A stretch of DNA of 63,775 bases from Streptomyces cahuitamycinicus (lineage in GTDB: Bacteria > Actinomycetota > Actinomycetes > Streptomycetales > Streptomycetaceae): the NCBI RefSeq assembly GCF_002891435.1, contig NZ_POUC01000005.1:1-63775 (forward strand), given 5' to 3'. Made by a program: the position numbers and the translations under genes. The notes under the pieces were generated by a model that ran no database searches, was not told the origin of the DNA, and saw only the letters and a list, made by a program, of their open reading frames with translations. Positions 1-8,856 of the stretch are shown here, piece by piece. How positions within the stretch are numbered: the first letter of the stretch is position 1; every line of letters begins with the position of its first letter.

Positions 1-827
1 GTGCGGGACCCGGCGATGAGGCGCCGGCGAGGCTCGAGACCGCGGGGGGAGGAGCGTGCTGCGCGGCTGGAGGGGCGGGCTCCGGTATCGGCCCCGGGGC
101 GTCACGCCCTTGCTCGTGCCCACCGGCGCTCACACTGCCGGGCGTCGGGTTTGGCGGCGCGGATGTGCCGTCTGCCGGGGCTTCCGGGACGGTTCCGGGC
201 CTGCCCACCGGGCGTATCGCGGCCGGCCGACGCCCTTCTGCCGTTCTGTCGGGCGTCCTGGCGTCGCTGTCCGGCGCCGTCGCCGGGTCCTTGCGGGGTG
301 TGAACCAGCCGCCCTCGCCGCCAGAAGTGCCGCTGTCGGCCGACGTGGTGGTCGGAGCGTCCATGGTGTGCCTCGCCTCGAGCATCTTCGGTCGGTCTGC
401 GCACTTCCCCAGTCGGAAGGTGCCTGCTTTCCCCGTGGACGGTCTGCGTTCCCATCCTTGTCGCGGCCAATGCGGCCACATTCAACCCGCATTCCGGCCC
501 CGTACGGACAAGTAGGCGAGAGTGTGACATTGGCCGCAGTGCTTTCATCGAGCTTCTCACCGCCTGGACGCTTCCGTCGTGTAACCGGAAAGGCGGGTCT
601 TCGATCTCTCCGTCCCGCTAGGCTGCGTTGCCCTGCACTCGGCCCATACGGGGCGGGCCGTGCCGTCCCGGATGCGAACCGGAGTCGACCCTACCGGCCA
701 CCGCCCTGCACACAAGTCCCCCTTCCCTCGCCACGAATGCGGCCACGACGCGAATCATCGAGTCGGTCAACTTCGGCGCGGTAAAGCACCGTTCCCAGCC
801 TCGATCGGACACGGGGTGTTCTTACGT
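1..827. other. No convincing gene
   Basis: I see no supportable gene here. Open frames exist on both strands but are compositionally poor (Arg/Pro/Gly/Ala strings, no recognisable fold), overlap each other, and lack good ribosome-binding sites. No tRNA-like fold, transposon end or long repeat was noticed. The stretch may be intergenic or a heavily decayed gene. Confidence 0.5.
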
Positions 828-841
828 GTTTCACGTGAAAC
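828..841. other. parS site 1
   Basis: Perfect 14-bp palindrome GTTTCACGTGAAAC, the ParB-binding parS sequence of Streptomyces. It lies about 60 bp upstream of the first acetyltransferase and is the most origin-distal site in the window, about 49 kb from oriC. Confidence 0.9.
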
Positions 842-903
842 ATCCAGCACCGACCCACGCCGTGTACGGGTGGCGACAACTGGCCAAAAGCTCGTATGTC
901 TCC

Positions 904-1815
904 ATGGAAAGAGGTGGACGCCAAGGGTCCGCGTCGGACAGCCTGACCTGCGTGCCGACTCCTTCCCTTGCCTCTCTGCCCATCCGCCGTCTCACGCGCC
1001 GCGATCAAGCGGCCTGCGCTGACTTGTCCGAGGACCGGGGGTGGCCACGGGAGGAGCACAAGTGGGGCTTCCTCCTCACGGCCGGAAAGGGCTACGGCAT
1101 CGACGACCCCGACGGCGGCCTGGTCAGCGCCTGCGTCGTCACCGAGTACGGACCGCAAAACCCTGCCCTCGCCGCGATCGGCATGGTCCTGGTGGCCGGA
1201 CGGCATGCCCGGCAGGGCGTGGGACGCCGACTGATGCGCCACGTCGTCTCGGCGATAGGCGCTACTCCCGTCACCCTGCATGCCACGCCGTACGGCCGCC
1301 CCCTCTACGAGGAACTCGGCTTCAAGGTCACCGGGCGGGCCGAGATGGTCCGGGGGTACTTCAGCCCCGGTGGGCCGGAGCCGACTGTCACCACTCGCGC
1401 CGCGACCGCTGAGGACCTCACCGCGATCCTCCGGCTCGACGAGCAGGTGTTCGGGACCGACCGCACCCACATCGTCACCCGACTCCCCGCCTTCGCCGAC
1501 CAGTTGCGCGTAGCCGAGGAGGGCGGGCGGATCATCGGGTACGCGGGAGCCTGGCCCAACATGGACACCCACGTCGTAGGGCCGCTCATCGCGCGCGACA
1601 CGTCGGTGGCGCAGGCGCTCATCGCCTCTCTTGCCGCTCACACCGGCCGCCCGCTGCGCACCGACATCGATGTGCGGCATGAAGAGCTCCTCGCGTGGGT
1701 GAAGCAGCGCGGCCTGGAGTCCGTTGCCTTCAACTCGGTGATGTCGTACGGGATCACCGAGTTGCCCGGAGACTGGAGCCGGCGGTTCGCGCCGGTGACG
1801 GTCGCGGCGGGCTGA
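904..1815 (+). CDS. Tandem GNAT-family N-acetyltransferase
   Basis: About 303 residues. The N-terminal half carries a GNAT acetyl-CoA loop (VLVAGRHARQGVGRRLM, about residues 98-114) followed by the usual 'LYEELGFKVTGRAEM' strand. The C-terminal half repeats the fold more weakly, as in two-domain GNAT enzymes. The acceptor substrate cannot be read from the sequence. The start is uncertain: ATG 904 and GTG 952 both lack a good Shine-Dalgarno, and the core fold begins just after 952. It stands alone, downstream of a parS site and convergent with the pseudogene that follows. Confidence 0.8.
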   Translation: MERGGRQGSASDSLTCVPTPSLASLPIRRLTRRDQAACADLSEDRGWPREEHKWGFLLTAGKGYGIDDPDGGLVSACVVTEYGPQNPALAAIGMVLVAGRHARQGVGRRLMRHVVSAIGATPVTLHATPYGRPLYEELGFKVTGRAEMVRGYFSPGGPEPTVTTRAATAEDLTAILRLDEQVFGTDRTHIVTRLPAFADQLRVAEEGGRIIGYAGAWPNMDTHVVGPLIARDTSVAQALIASLAAHTGRPLRTDIDVRHEELLAWVKQRGLESVAFNSVMSYGITELPGDWSRRFAPVTVAAG

Positions 1816-1883
1816 AGAGTCTCGATACGACGGTGCGGGCTGCCCGGAAACCGGGGGGCCCGCATGGTCGTGCTGAGACCTGG

Positions 1884-2298
1884 TCAGGCACGGGCCTCCA
1901 GGGGGGCCGTGGCGGAGCCGTGGTCCTGCTCCGGGGCGCCGACGCCGATCGCGCTGATCAGACGGCCCTCGCACCGCACCGGAACGCCACCGGCGATGAA
2001 CGGCAGCGGCCGCTCGAGCGCGGTCGGCAGCATGTGGAAGAGGCCTCCGGCTGCACCGCATCGACCAGGTCGGCGGTGGGCGCGTTCAGCTGGAGAGCCG
2101 GGAAGGCTTTGCGGGTGCTGGTCTCGCCGGAGAGCAGCACGGCCCGGTCGTCCCGCCGGAAGGCGAGCAGATGGCTGCCCGCGTCCAGGACGGTGACGCT
2201 GATGGTGACGCCTGCGGCCTCGGCGGCTTGCTGGGACGCGGCGACGAGCGCGTCGGCTCCCGGGTGGTCAGCGGGGCGACAGCGGTGGTGGTGGTCAT
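1884..2298 (-). pseudogene. GlcG/HbpS-type (DUF336) protein, two frameshifts
   Basis: Three consecutive pieces in different frames spell one DUF336 protein: MTTTTAVAPLTTRE, then ADALVAASQQAAEAAGVTIS onward to DLVDAVQPE, then LFHMLPTALERPLPFIAGGV to the stop. Each junction is explained by one missing base, near 2247 and near 2045. Relatives bind haem or act in glycolate and redox metabolism. With both lesions the reading frame cannot make the full domain, so it is either a pseudogene or carries two sequencing errors. It lies downstream of the MFS gene in the same direction. Confidence 0.7.
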
Positions 2299-2366
2299 GA
2301 GGGAGTTCTCCCGGACGACGCGCTGATGCTGCTGGGTCATGCGGTCGGTCGGGGTGACCCGGCTGC

Positions 2367-3575
2367 TCAGTGGTGGACGGCGGCCCGCTGCCCGGCTGGT
2401 GCGCCACCCGTGACGACAGTGCCGGGCTCACCGGTACGGCGCTCCAGGGCGGCCGAGAGAAGGGCCAGGACCAGGGCTCCGGCTGCCAGGACGGCACCGA
2501 CCCAGTTGGGGGCGGTGTAGCCGAGGCCTGCCGTGATCACGAGGCCGCCGAGCCAGGCGGACAACGCGTTGCCGAGATTGAAGGCGCCGATGTTCACGGC
2601 TGAGGCCAGGGTCGGGGCTCCGTGAGCCTGGTCGAGAACCCGCTTCTGGAGCGGCGGCACCGTGGCGAAGCCCAGGGCGCCGATCAGCGCGATGGTGATC
2701 GCCGACAGCAGCTTGTCGTGGGCGGTGAGGGTGAACAGCGCCAGGACGACGGAAAGGGCGCCCAGGGAGACGTACAGCATGGGCATCAGGGCGCGGTCGG
2801 CGAACCTGCCGCCGACGAGGTTGCCGCCGACCATGCCGAGGCCGAAGAGGACCAACAGCCACGTGACCGAGCCGTCGGCGAAGCCTGTGACGTGGGTCAT
2901 CATCGGCGCGATGTAGGTGATGGCCGCGAAGACACCGCCGAAGCCGAGGACGGTCATGGCCATCGCGAGCAGCACCTGCACGTTCTTGAAAGCGGCCAGT
3001 TCGTGCCGCAGGCGCACGCCCTCCGCCTTGGGCATGTCGGGGACGAGCCGAGCGATGCCGACCAGGCCGACGACGCCGAGGGCGGCGACGATGGCGAAGG
3101 TCACCCGCCAGCCGACGGATTGCCCGACGAGCGTGCCCAGCGGGACGCCGACCACGTTGGCGACGGTCAGACCGGTGAACATCATCGCGATGGCTCCGGC
3201 TTTCTTGTCCGGGGCTACGAGGTCGGCCGCGACGACCGCACCGATGCCGAAGAAGGCGCCGTGGGCCAGCGAGGCGACGATCCGGCCGATCAGCATGACG
3301 GGGAAGGCTGGGGCGAGTGCCGAGAGCAGGTTGCCGACGATGAACAGGCCCATGAGCAGCATCAGCATCCGCTTGCGAGAAATCTTGGTGCCGAGCACGG
3401 TCATCAGCGGGGCGCCGAACATCACGCCGAGCGCGTAGCCGGTCACCAGGTATCCGGCGGTCGGGATGGAGACTCCGTAGTCGCCCGCGACCTCGGGCAA
3501 CAAACCCATGATCACGAATTCCGTCGTTCCGATGCCGAAGGCCCCGATCGCGAGGGCCAGAAGCGCGAGAGGCAT
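2367..3575 (-). CDS. MFS efflux transporter (DHA1/AraJ type)
   Basis: 402 residues with 12 predicted membrane helices. The N-terminus 'FGIGTTEFVIMGLLPEVA' and the loop 'GTKISRKRMLML' are typical of drug:proton antiporters of the arabinose-efflux/chloramphenicol-resistance subgroup. It is likely to export small hydrophobic molecules across the cytoplasmic membrane; the substrate is not readable. It is divergent from a MarR regulator across a 141-bp gap containing an inverted repeat, the usual layout of a locally repressed pump. The ATG at 3575 places the first helix immediately; the in-frame extension upstream overlaps the marR gene and is implausible. Confidence 0.88.
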   Translation of the reverse strand: MPLALLALAIGAFGIGTTEFVIMGLLPEVAGDYGVSIPTAGYLVTGYALGVMFGAPLMTVLGTKISRKRMLMLLMGLFIVGNLLSALAPAFPVMLIGRIVASLAHGAFFGIGAVVAADLVAPDKKAGAIAMMFTGLTVANVVGVPLGTLVGQSVGWRVTFAIVAALGVVGLVGIARLVPDMPKAEGVRLRHELAAFKNVQVLLAMAMTVLGFGGVFAAITYIAPMMTHVTGFADGSVTWLLVLFGLGMVGGNLVGGRFADRALMPMLYVSLGALSVVLALFTLTAHDKLLSAITIALIGALGFATVPPLQKRVLDQAHGAPTLASAVNIGAFNLGNALSAWLGGLVITAGLGYTAPNWVGAVLAAGALVLALLSAALERRTGEPGTVVTGGAPAGQRAAVHH

Positions 3576-3610
3576 GGAGGGGTTACCTTCCCAAAGATTG
3601 CAGGAGCAGT

Positions 3611-3652
3611 TTGCCTGCGTGCACAATAGTTGCAGACGCGGCATACAGGCAA
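3611..3652. promoter_or_regulatory. Candidate MarR operator between mfs and marR
   Basis: TTGCCTG (3611-3617) and CAGGCAA (3646-3652) form a 7-bp inverted repeat in the divergent intergenic gap, and a TGCACAATAGTTGCA dyad lies between them. The position suits autorepression and pump repression by the neighbouring MarR protein. The operator is inferred only from symmetry and position. Confidence 0.4.
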
Positions 3653-3716
3653 CCGACGTCAATTGCGGATCTGCTTTATCCTGGCTGTCAGCCGCTCCGG
3701 GACGGAGGAGACGCCC

Positions 3717-4181
3717 ATGACAGCGACGGACCCCGCACTCACCGCTCTCGCCCAGAGCTGGTGCGCCCTCTCCTTGCTCCACGGGAGGATCGAGGCCCAC
3801 ATCGAGCGCGCCCTGCAAACCGGGCACGATCTCAGCGCGCGCGAGTACTCCCTGCTTGACGTGCTCAGCCGACAGCACGACGGGGACGGCGGACATCTGC
3901 AGATGAAGCAGGTCGCCGACGCGGTCGTCCTCAGCCAGAGCGCCACCACACGTCTGGTGACCCGGCTGGAAGACCGCGGACTCCTGGAGCGCTATCTGTG
4001 CCCCACGGATCGCCGGGGCATCTACACAAACGTCACCGACGCGGGCCTCGAGCTGCTGAAGGCGGCACGGCCGACCAATGACGCCGCCCTGCGTGAGGCC
4101 CTCGACGAAGCGGCGAAGAACCCCGAACTGGCCCCACTGGTCCGGGTCGTGGAGACGCTGAAAACCCCGCTGCCCGCCTGA
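3717..4181 (+). CDS. MarR-family transcriptional regulator
   Basis: 154 residues. The winged helix-turn-helix is seen as 'QMKQVADAVVLSQSATTRLV' (about residues 62-81) followed by the wing 'RLEDRGLLERYLCPTDRRG'. MarR dimers normally repress a divergent efflux gene and release DNA when a phenolic or antibiotic ligand binds. The ATG at 3717 is chosen because GGAGGAG lies 9 bp upstream; the in-frame ATG at 3630 has no such signal. The likely target is the adjacent MFS pump. Confidence 0.88.
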   Translation: MTATDPALTALAQSWCALSLLHGRIEAHIERALQTGHDLSAREYSLLDVLSRQHDGDGGHLQMKQVADAVVLSQSATTRLVTRLEDRGLLERYLCPTDRRGIYTNVTDAGLELLKAARPTNDAALREALDEAAKNPELAPLVRVVETLKTPLPA

Positions 4182-4247
4182 GGCACCCGCACAGGACATA
4201 CCGCGTGCGGCATCTCCGCACCGGCCGGCACTGCGTAGGGTGCGTCC

Positions 4248-4700
4248 ATGGGAGATCTTGAGATACGTGCCGCGATCGCCGACGACGTCCCGGCAATCGT
4301 CGCCATGCTCGCGGACGACCCGCTGGGCGCACAGCGTGAGTCACCGGACGACCTCGCCCCGTACCTGGCCGCACTGGAGCGGCTCAGCGCCGACCCGAAT
4401 CAGCGTCTGGTCGTGGCGGTACGGCAGAGCCGGGTCGTCGGCACTCTCCAGCTCACGATCATTCCCGGGCTCTCCCGACGCGGCGCCACCAGGTCGACCA
4501 TCGAAGGGGTGCGCATCCACGCTGACGAGCGCGGCAGCGGGCTGGGGAGACAACTCATCGAGTGGGCGGTCAACGCATCCCGGGACGAGGGATGCCAGTT
4601 GGTCCAGCTGACCTCCGACAGGACCCGTACCGACGCCCACCGCTTCTACGAACGACTCGGGTTCACGGCCTCCCATAGAGGCTTCAAACTCCAGCTCTGA
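4248..4700 (+). CDS. GNAT-family N-acetyltransferase
   Basis: 150 residues, a single GNAT domain. The acetyl-CoA site is 'VRIHADERGSGLGRQLIEWA' (about residues 89-108) and the C-terminal strand pattern is 'DAHRFYERLGF'. This architecture is common in acetyltransferases acting on amines or peptides, and the acceptor is unknown. The gene ends just before a long parS-containing palindrome and is convergent with the serine hydrolase. Confidence 0.85.
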   Translation: MGDLEIRAAIADDVPAIVAMLADDPLGAQRESPDDLAPYLAALERLSADPNQRLVVAVRQSRVVGTLQLTIIPGLSRRGATRSTIEGVRIHADERGSGLGRQLIEWAVNASRDEGCQLVQLTSDRTRTDAHRFYERLGFTASHRGFKLQL

Positions 4701-4706
4701 CCGGCA

Positions 4707-4744
4707 TGTCTGGGCGTCGTTTCACGTGAAACGACGCCCAGACA
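4707..4744. terminator. 38-bp perfect palindrome, bidirectional terminator candidate with parS core
   Basis: A perfect palindrome with arms TGTCTGGGCGTCGTTTCAC and its complement. It sits between two convergent stop codons (4700 and 4754), where a bidirectional terminator is expected. Its centre is the parS sequence, so one element may serve both roles. Confidence 0.7.
4719..4732. other. parS site 2
   Basis: Perfect GTTTCACGTGAAAC at the exact centre of the 38-bp palindrome between convergent genes. Confidence 0.92.
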
Positions 4745-4753
4745 CGTCACCGC

Positions 4754-6139
4754 TCAACCGGTACCGCGCCATCCCCCGGGATCGATCCCGCCCGGCACAG
4801 GAGCCCCCTCCTCATACGGCTGACGCGTGAACACGAACGAGCCGAGGTCCAGATGGCTCACGGAGCCGTCCGGCCGCCGTACGGCCTTCAGGGGCTCGCC
4901 AGCGTAGTAGCCGTCCAGCCCCGTCCAAGTGCCGTCGCCGTTCGAGCGGAACCGTGAGCGGCGCCCGGCACCAGACAGCGGCCCCAGTGAAACCAGTCCG
5001 TCGGCTGTCAGCCGCAGAGCGAAGGCGTGCGTCCCCCAGTACCACTGCCCCGTCAACTCCAGCAGCGACGGGTCGAGATCAACCAACGGCTTCCACGGTG
5101 CAGGGATGCGCGGCTCCGCCTCGGCGACGATGCGGACCAGGTCGGCGGCGACCTGGAACAGCAGCGGCCCGGAAGTGGAGTTGGCCATGGCGATCGCCGC
5201 CACGTCGTCATCGACGCTGATCATGAGGCATGCGAGGAACCCGGGCAGTGAGCCGGTGTGACCGACGAGGGACCGGCCGTTCCGTCGCCGGATCTCCATG
5301 CCCAGACAGTAGGCGTAACCGCTCGCCACATCCGCCGCATCGTGGGGCGCGGCAGGTGTCCTCATCTCCCGCAACGACTCGGCACGCAGCACCCGCTCGT
5401 CGCCATGGACCAGGAAGACCGCGAACCGCGCCAAGTCACCGGTCGTCGACCAGAGCTGACCGGCTGGTGCCATGCGTCCCAGATCCTCGACCGGCTCGGG
5501 AAGCATCACATCGGCCCAGGGATGCACGGCCCAGCCACCCGCATGGGGCGCCTGAGGCAGCACGCTTGTGCGATGCAGACCCAGAGGTTCGAGCACTTCA
5601 CGCCGAAGGACGTCCTCCCAGGGGGCCCTGCGGAGCTTCTCGATGAGTGCGCCGAGCAATGCGTACCCCGGGTTCGAGTAGTGGAACCGGCGGCCGGGCG
5701 AGACCAGCAGGGGCCGCTCACCCAGAACGTCGGCGAGTTCGGGCCGCAAGGATCCCGGGCTCCGCTCCCACCACGGCCCCGGCGTCTCGGCCGCCAGCCC
5801 ACCTGTGTGCGCCAGGAGCTCTGCGACGGTCGCCTCCCCCACGCCGGTGCCCGGCAGATGCTTCTCGAGCGGATCCCCGAGATCCAGTGCGCCCTCGTCG
5901 CGAAGCCGCAGCACGAGGACGGCCGTGAAGGTCTTGGTGATCGAGCCGATCCTGTACTGCACGTTCTCGTCCGGCGCATGCCCTTCCACCGAAGTCCGTG
6001 CACCCGTCCACACCGTGGTCCCATCCCGCACAACGGCCGCGACGAGCGACGGAGCCCGCCCTTCGGCCTGCGCGACGGCGATCCGGTGCAGCAGAGCACG
6101 ACGGGTACCGGGAAGCAGTTCTCCCTGAGATGTCGTCAT
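4754..6139 (-). CDS. Serine hydrolase, class C beta-lactamase / D-Ala-D-Ala carboxypeptidase family
   Basis: 461 residues. The three penicillin-recognising motifs are intact: S66-I-T-K69 in 'RIGSITKTF', Y154-S-N156 in 'FHYSNPGYALLG', and H294-T-G296 in 'LVGHTGSLPG'. The last about 110 residues form a separate C-terminal domain. No clear signal peptide follows the ATG at 6139, so the enzyme may be cytoplasmic, like esterase or D-aminopeptidase relatives, rather than a true secreted beta-lactamase. An in-frame upstream extension to 6379 overlaps the next gene and is unlikely. Confidence 0.87.
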   Translation of the reverse strand: MTTSQGELLPGTRRALLHRIAVAQAEGRAPSLVAAVVRDGTTVWTGARTSVEGHAPDENVQYRIGSITKTFTAVLVLRLRDEGALDLGDPLEKHLPGTGVGEATVAELLAHTGGLAAETPGPWWERSPGSLRPELADVLGERPLLVSPGRRFHYSNPGYALLGALIEKLRRAPWEDVLRREVLEPLGLHRTSVLPQAPHAGGWAVHPWADVMLPEPVEDLGRMAPAGQLWSTTGDLARFAVFLVHGDERVLRAESLREMRTPAAPHDAADVASGYAYCLGMEIRRRNGRSLVGHTGSLPGFLACLMISVDDDVAAIAMANSTSGPLLFQVAADLVRIVAEAEPRIPAPWKPLVDLDPSLLELTGQWYWGTHAFALRLTADGLVSLGPLSGAGRRSRFRSNGDGTWTGLDGYYAGEPLKAVRRPDGSVSHLDLGSFVFTRQPYEEGAPVPGGIDPGGWRGTG

Positions 6140-6377
6140 GGGCCCAGTCCACCCCGCCGGACATCCCCGCGTCGAGCACATTCGGGCCCGCAGCCTGCGA
6201 GGCCGGGTGCAGGTCTCGTGGACTCCTGGCACAGGGCATCGCGCTGATCGCCGGAACGATGAGTCTGCGGCTGAGCCACCGAGCACGAGGACTACATGCG
6301 AGCTCAGATCGCACCGATGAGTTTCCCGCGCCGCGCCGGTCCGTACGCGAGGGACCGACTCACGGAAGGCTGGCACC

Positions 6378-6941
6378 ATGCGTAAATTGATCTACGGCAT
6401 GAACCTGAGCCTGGACGGCTACATCGCCGCGCCCCGCGACGACATCGGCTGGAGTGTGCCGAGCGACGAGCTGTTCCAGTTCTGGTCCGATCAATTGCAG
6501 GCGACCGACCTGACGCTGTACGGGCGCAAGCTGTGGCAGACGATGAGCTCCTACTGGCCGACCGGCGACCAGCAGCCCAACGCCACCCCGGCGGAGATCG
6601 AGTTCGCACGCCGCTGGCGGGACATGCCGAAGGTGGTGTTCTCCTCGACGATCGACAAGGTCGACTGGAACACCCGCCTGGTCACCGGCGAAGCGGTCGC
6701 CGAGATCACCCGGCTCAAGGCCGAGGACGGCGGCCCGATGGACATCGGCGGCGCGACGCTCGCCGGGGCGGCCATGCGGGCCGGGCTGATTGACGAGTAC
6801 GTGCTGGCCACCGCGCCGGTCCTGGTGGGCGGCGGCACGCCGTTCTTCACCGCGCTGGACAACTGGGTGAACCTGAACATGGTGGAGACGCGAACGCTTC
6901 CCGGCGGCGTGATTCTGAGCAGGTACGAGACGAGGCGCTGA
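6378..6941 (+). CDS. Dihydrofolate reductase-like / RibD C-terminal family protein
   Basis: 187 residues. 'MRKLIYGMNLSLDGYIA' at the N-terminus and 'GRKLWQTMSSYW' then 'DIGGATLAGAAMRAGLIDEY' are the hallmarks of the RibD-C/DHFR-like reductases, which use NADPH. Most single-domain members have no proven substrate. It is divergent from the serine hydrolase across about 240 bp. Confidence 0.85.
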   Translation: MRKLIYGMNLSLDGYIAAPRDDIGWSVPSDELFQFWSDQLQATDLTLYGRKLWQTMSSYWPTGDQQPNATPAEIEFARRWRDMPKVVFSSTIDKVDWNTRLVTGEAVAEITRLKAEDGGPMDIGGATLAGAAMRAGLIDEYVLATAPVLVGGGTPFFTALDNWVNLNMVETRTLPGGVILSRYETRR

Positions 6942-7004
6942 GCAGCCTCCCGCTGTCTCCCGGCTTGGATGGGTGGTGTTTCCTCTCACGGTCGTGGCAT
7001 TTCC

Positions 7005-7440
7005 TCAGCCAACAAGCTCCGGGGCGAACCCGCCCACCGCGCCGAGGGCTTCGCGGGGCATGCCGTCCGCGACGGCCCCATCAGCCGCGTCCAGCAGGTC
7101 AGCGGGGAAAAGCCAGTCAAGGCGGTATCCGGCGAGGAGCCGTACGTTCTCCGACAGCGCCGGCTCCGGTTCGCTCAGCACTTGATACCCCCACCCGCGG
7201 TCCTGCACGGCCTGGCGTGTCCAGGCGAATGTGAAGGCCACCTCCGGGGTCTCCAGCCGGCGACTCGGCCTCACATCGACGACCAGCGGCCCCTCCCGCG
7301 TCAGCAGCGGGTAGTCGGGGATGTGCTTGCGCACTTTGCCCTGCACCCACGCCTTCAGCAGGAACGGCTGGACCACGACGTGCCGTACCGACGGATCGAA
7401 GTCGACGCGGAGACAGAGAACACATGATGTGTAGGTTCCC
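7005..7440 (-). pseudogene. TnsA-like transposase endonuclease relic, copy 1
   Basis: Reading leftward, 'VRHVVVQPFLLKAWVQGKVR', 'LVVDVRPSRRLETPEVAFTF' and 'LLAGYRLDWLFPADLL' match the TnsA-like copy at 10667-11394 block by block. The N-terminal third is collapsed: the residues corresponding to the catalytic Glu region (ESRLE in copy 2) are missing. The C-terminus stops about 35 residues short. It is joined in frame to an IS5-type transposase fragment upstream, so this is a fused relic rather than a working endonuclease. Confidence 0.75.
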
Positions 7441-7544
7441 ATTACCTGATTCAGCGTCAGCTCTTGTGACCTGCGGCTTTGCGCACCGTTCCAGCATCGT
7501 GTCAGTGCCGGATTCCCATGGTGCGTGTCATTTTCCTCGGCGCA

Positions 7545-7700
7545 CGAACCCACAGGTGCCTGCGTGCGGGCGCCGGCCGCATGTTGGTGAGCGCGGACGA
7601 TGGTGGAGTCGACCGAGATGTCCCAGTCGATCTCATCTGCCGCGTCGGCAGCGGCCTGGGCCTGCTGGAGCAGCAGCTCCCACGTTCCGTCCGCGGACAA
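7545..7700 (-). mobile_element. IS5-family transposase fragment
   Basis: A short stretch spells 'GTWELLLQQAQAAADAADEI' and 'DWDISVDSTIVRAHQHAAGA', the conserved first catalytic Asp block (SVDST) of actinobacterial IS5-type transposases. Only about 55 residues remain, and neither terminal inverted repeats nor the later catalytic residues are present. It continues in frame into the TnsA relic, marking a deletion junction. Confidence 0.7.
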
Positions 7701-7845
7701 AAAATCCCACGGCCTGTGCAGGCCCTGCTTTGCGATGCTTATCGCCGGGTCCGGGTCTGGGCTCCGAATGATGTTCACGAAGACATCGGGGGCGTCGCTG
7801 TTGTCCCCAGACGTGTATGCGTACTCAACGATGGGGGAGAACGGT

Positions 7846-8688
7846 ATGGAGCCGTTAGAACTCCGCCGAGCAGTTGCGGCAGGACGGGCAACCGCTTCGG
7901 AGCTGGGCCTTCAGGTCGACGATGCCATCGTCATCCACAACTCGGACCGCGTCGCGCTGCGCCTGGTCCCTTGCGATGTTCTCGCTCGGGTCGCGCCTTC
8001 GGGGCATCTGGCTGGTTCCGAGTTCGAAGTGGAGGTTGCTCACCATCTCGCCAACGTCGACGCACCGGTGGCTGAGCTCGATCCTCGGGTCGAGCCCCGA
8101 GTCTATGTGCGTGACGCCTTCGCCATCTCGCTCTGGACCTACTACGAACCTGTGGGATCAGAGATCGCGCCGACCGACTATGCAGACGCCCTCATGCGGC
8201 ACCATGCCACCCTGCGCCAGATCGATCTGGACGCACCGCATTTCACCGATCGAGTCGCCGCGGCGCTGAGAGAGGTGAACGACCGGGAGCAGTCCCCCGA
8301 GCTACCTGATTCTGACCGGGAACTCCTCAGCAACACACTCAGTGGGCTGAGCGCCACGATCAGCAGCGACGAAACCGGCGACCAGCTGTTGCACGGCGAG
8401 CCGCATCCGGGCAACCTCCTCAACACGAGGAGAGGGCCGCTTTTCGTAGACCTCGCCACGTGCTGCCGTGGGCCGATCGAGTTCGACCTCGCCCATGCCC
8501 CCGAAGAAGTGGGAGAGCACTATGCGGGGGCTGGCCACGACCTGATTCAGCAGTGCCGCGCCCTGAACTGGGCGATGTTCTCGGCCTGGCGCTGGCGCCG
8601 AGACGACCAAATGCCCGACCGGGGCCACTGGAGAGTGGAGGGACTCAACCGGGTTCGTGCTGCACTCGATCGCTGCGCACTGGGCTGA
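7846..8688 (+). CDS. Aminoglycoside phosphotransferase (APH)-like kinase
   Basis: 280 residues. The catalytic loop is 'LLHGEPHPGNLL' (about residues 184-195) and the metal-binding stretch is 'LFVDLATCCRGPIEFDLA'. In APH enzymes these are HxDxxxxN and a following Asp; here the loop has HGEPHPGN, with Glu where Asp is usual. The family phosphorylates aminoglycosides, macrolides or small alcohols with ATP, and the substrate is not known here. GGGGGAGA 5 bp upstream supports the ATG at 7846. It is the only intact gene among transposon debris. Confidence 0.78.
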   Translation: MEPLELRRAVAAGRATASELGLQVDDAIVIHNSDRVALRLVPCDVLARVAPSGHLAGSEFEVEVAHHLANVDAPVAELDPRVEPRVYVRDAFAISLWTYYEPVGSEIAPTDYADALMRHHATLRQIDLDAPHFTDRVAAALREVNDREQSPELPDSDRELLSNTLSGLSATISSDETGDQLLHGEPHPGNLLNTRRGPLFVDLATCCRGPIEFDLAHAPEEVGEHYAGAGHDLIQQCRALNWAMFSAWRWRRDDQMPDRGHWRVEGLNRVRAALDRCALG

Positions 8689-8856
8689 ACTGCAAGAAAA
8701 GGGCTGCTGGGTCCCGATCCGCAACACCGTGTGCGGCGAACCGACACGGTGCTGCGGATGAACTCGGCCAGCTTGAGAGGACATCTCCGCCTCTCGCCCC
8801 GTGCCCACGTCAACGCCCCGGACACGGACCATTCACATGATCGGCCGGGCAAGTCC

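Noticed and set aside
1..560. Overlapping open frames in the first 560 bp
   Set aside because: No homology-like motifs, poor ribosome-binding sites and mutually overlapping frames; not called as genes.
691..2061. Minus-strand frame opposite the first acetyltransferase
   Set aside because: Low complexity and antisense to a GNAT domain; only its right end (about 1958-2061) overlaps the DUF336 pseudogene, in a different context.
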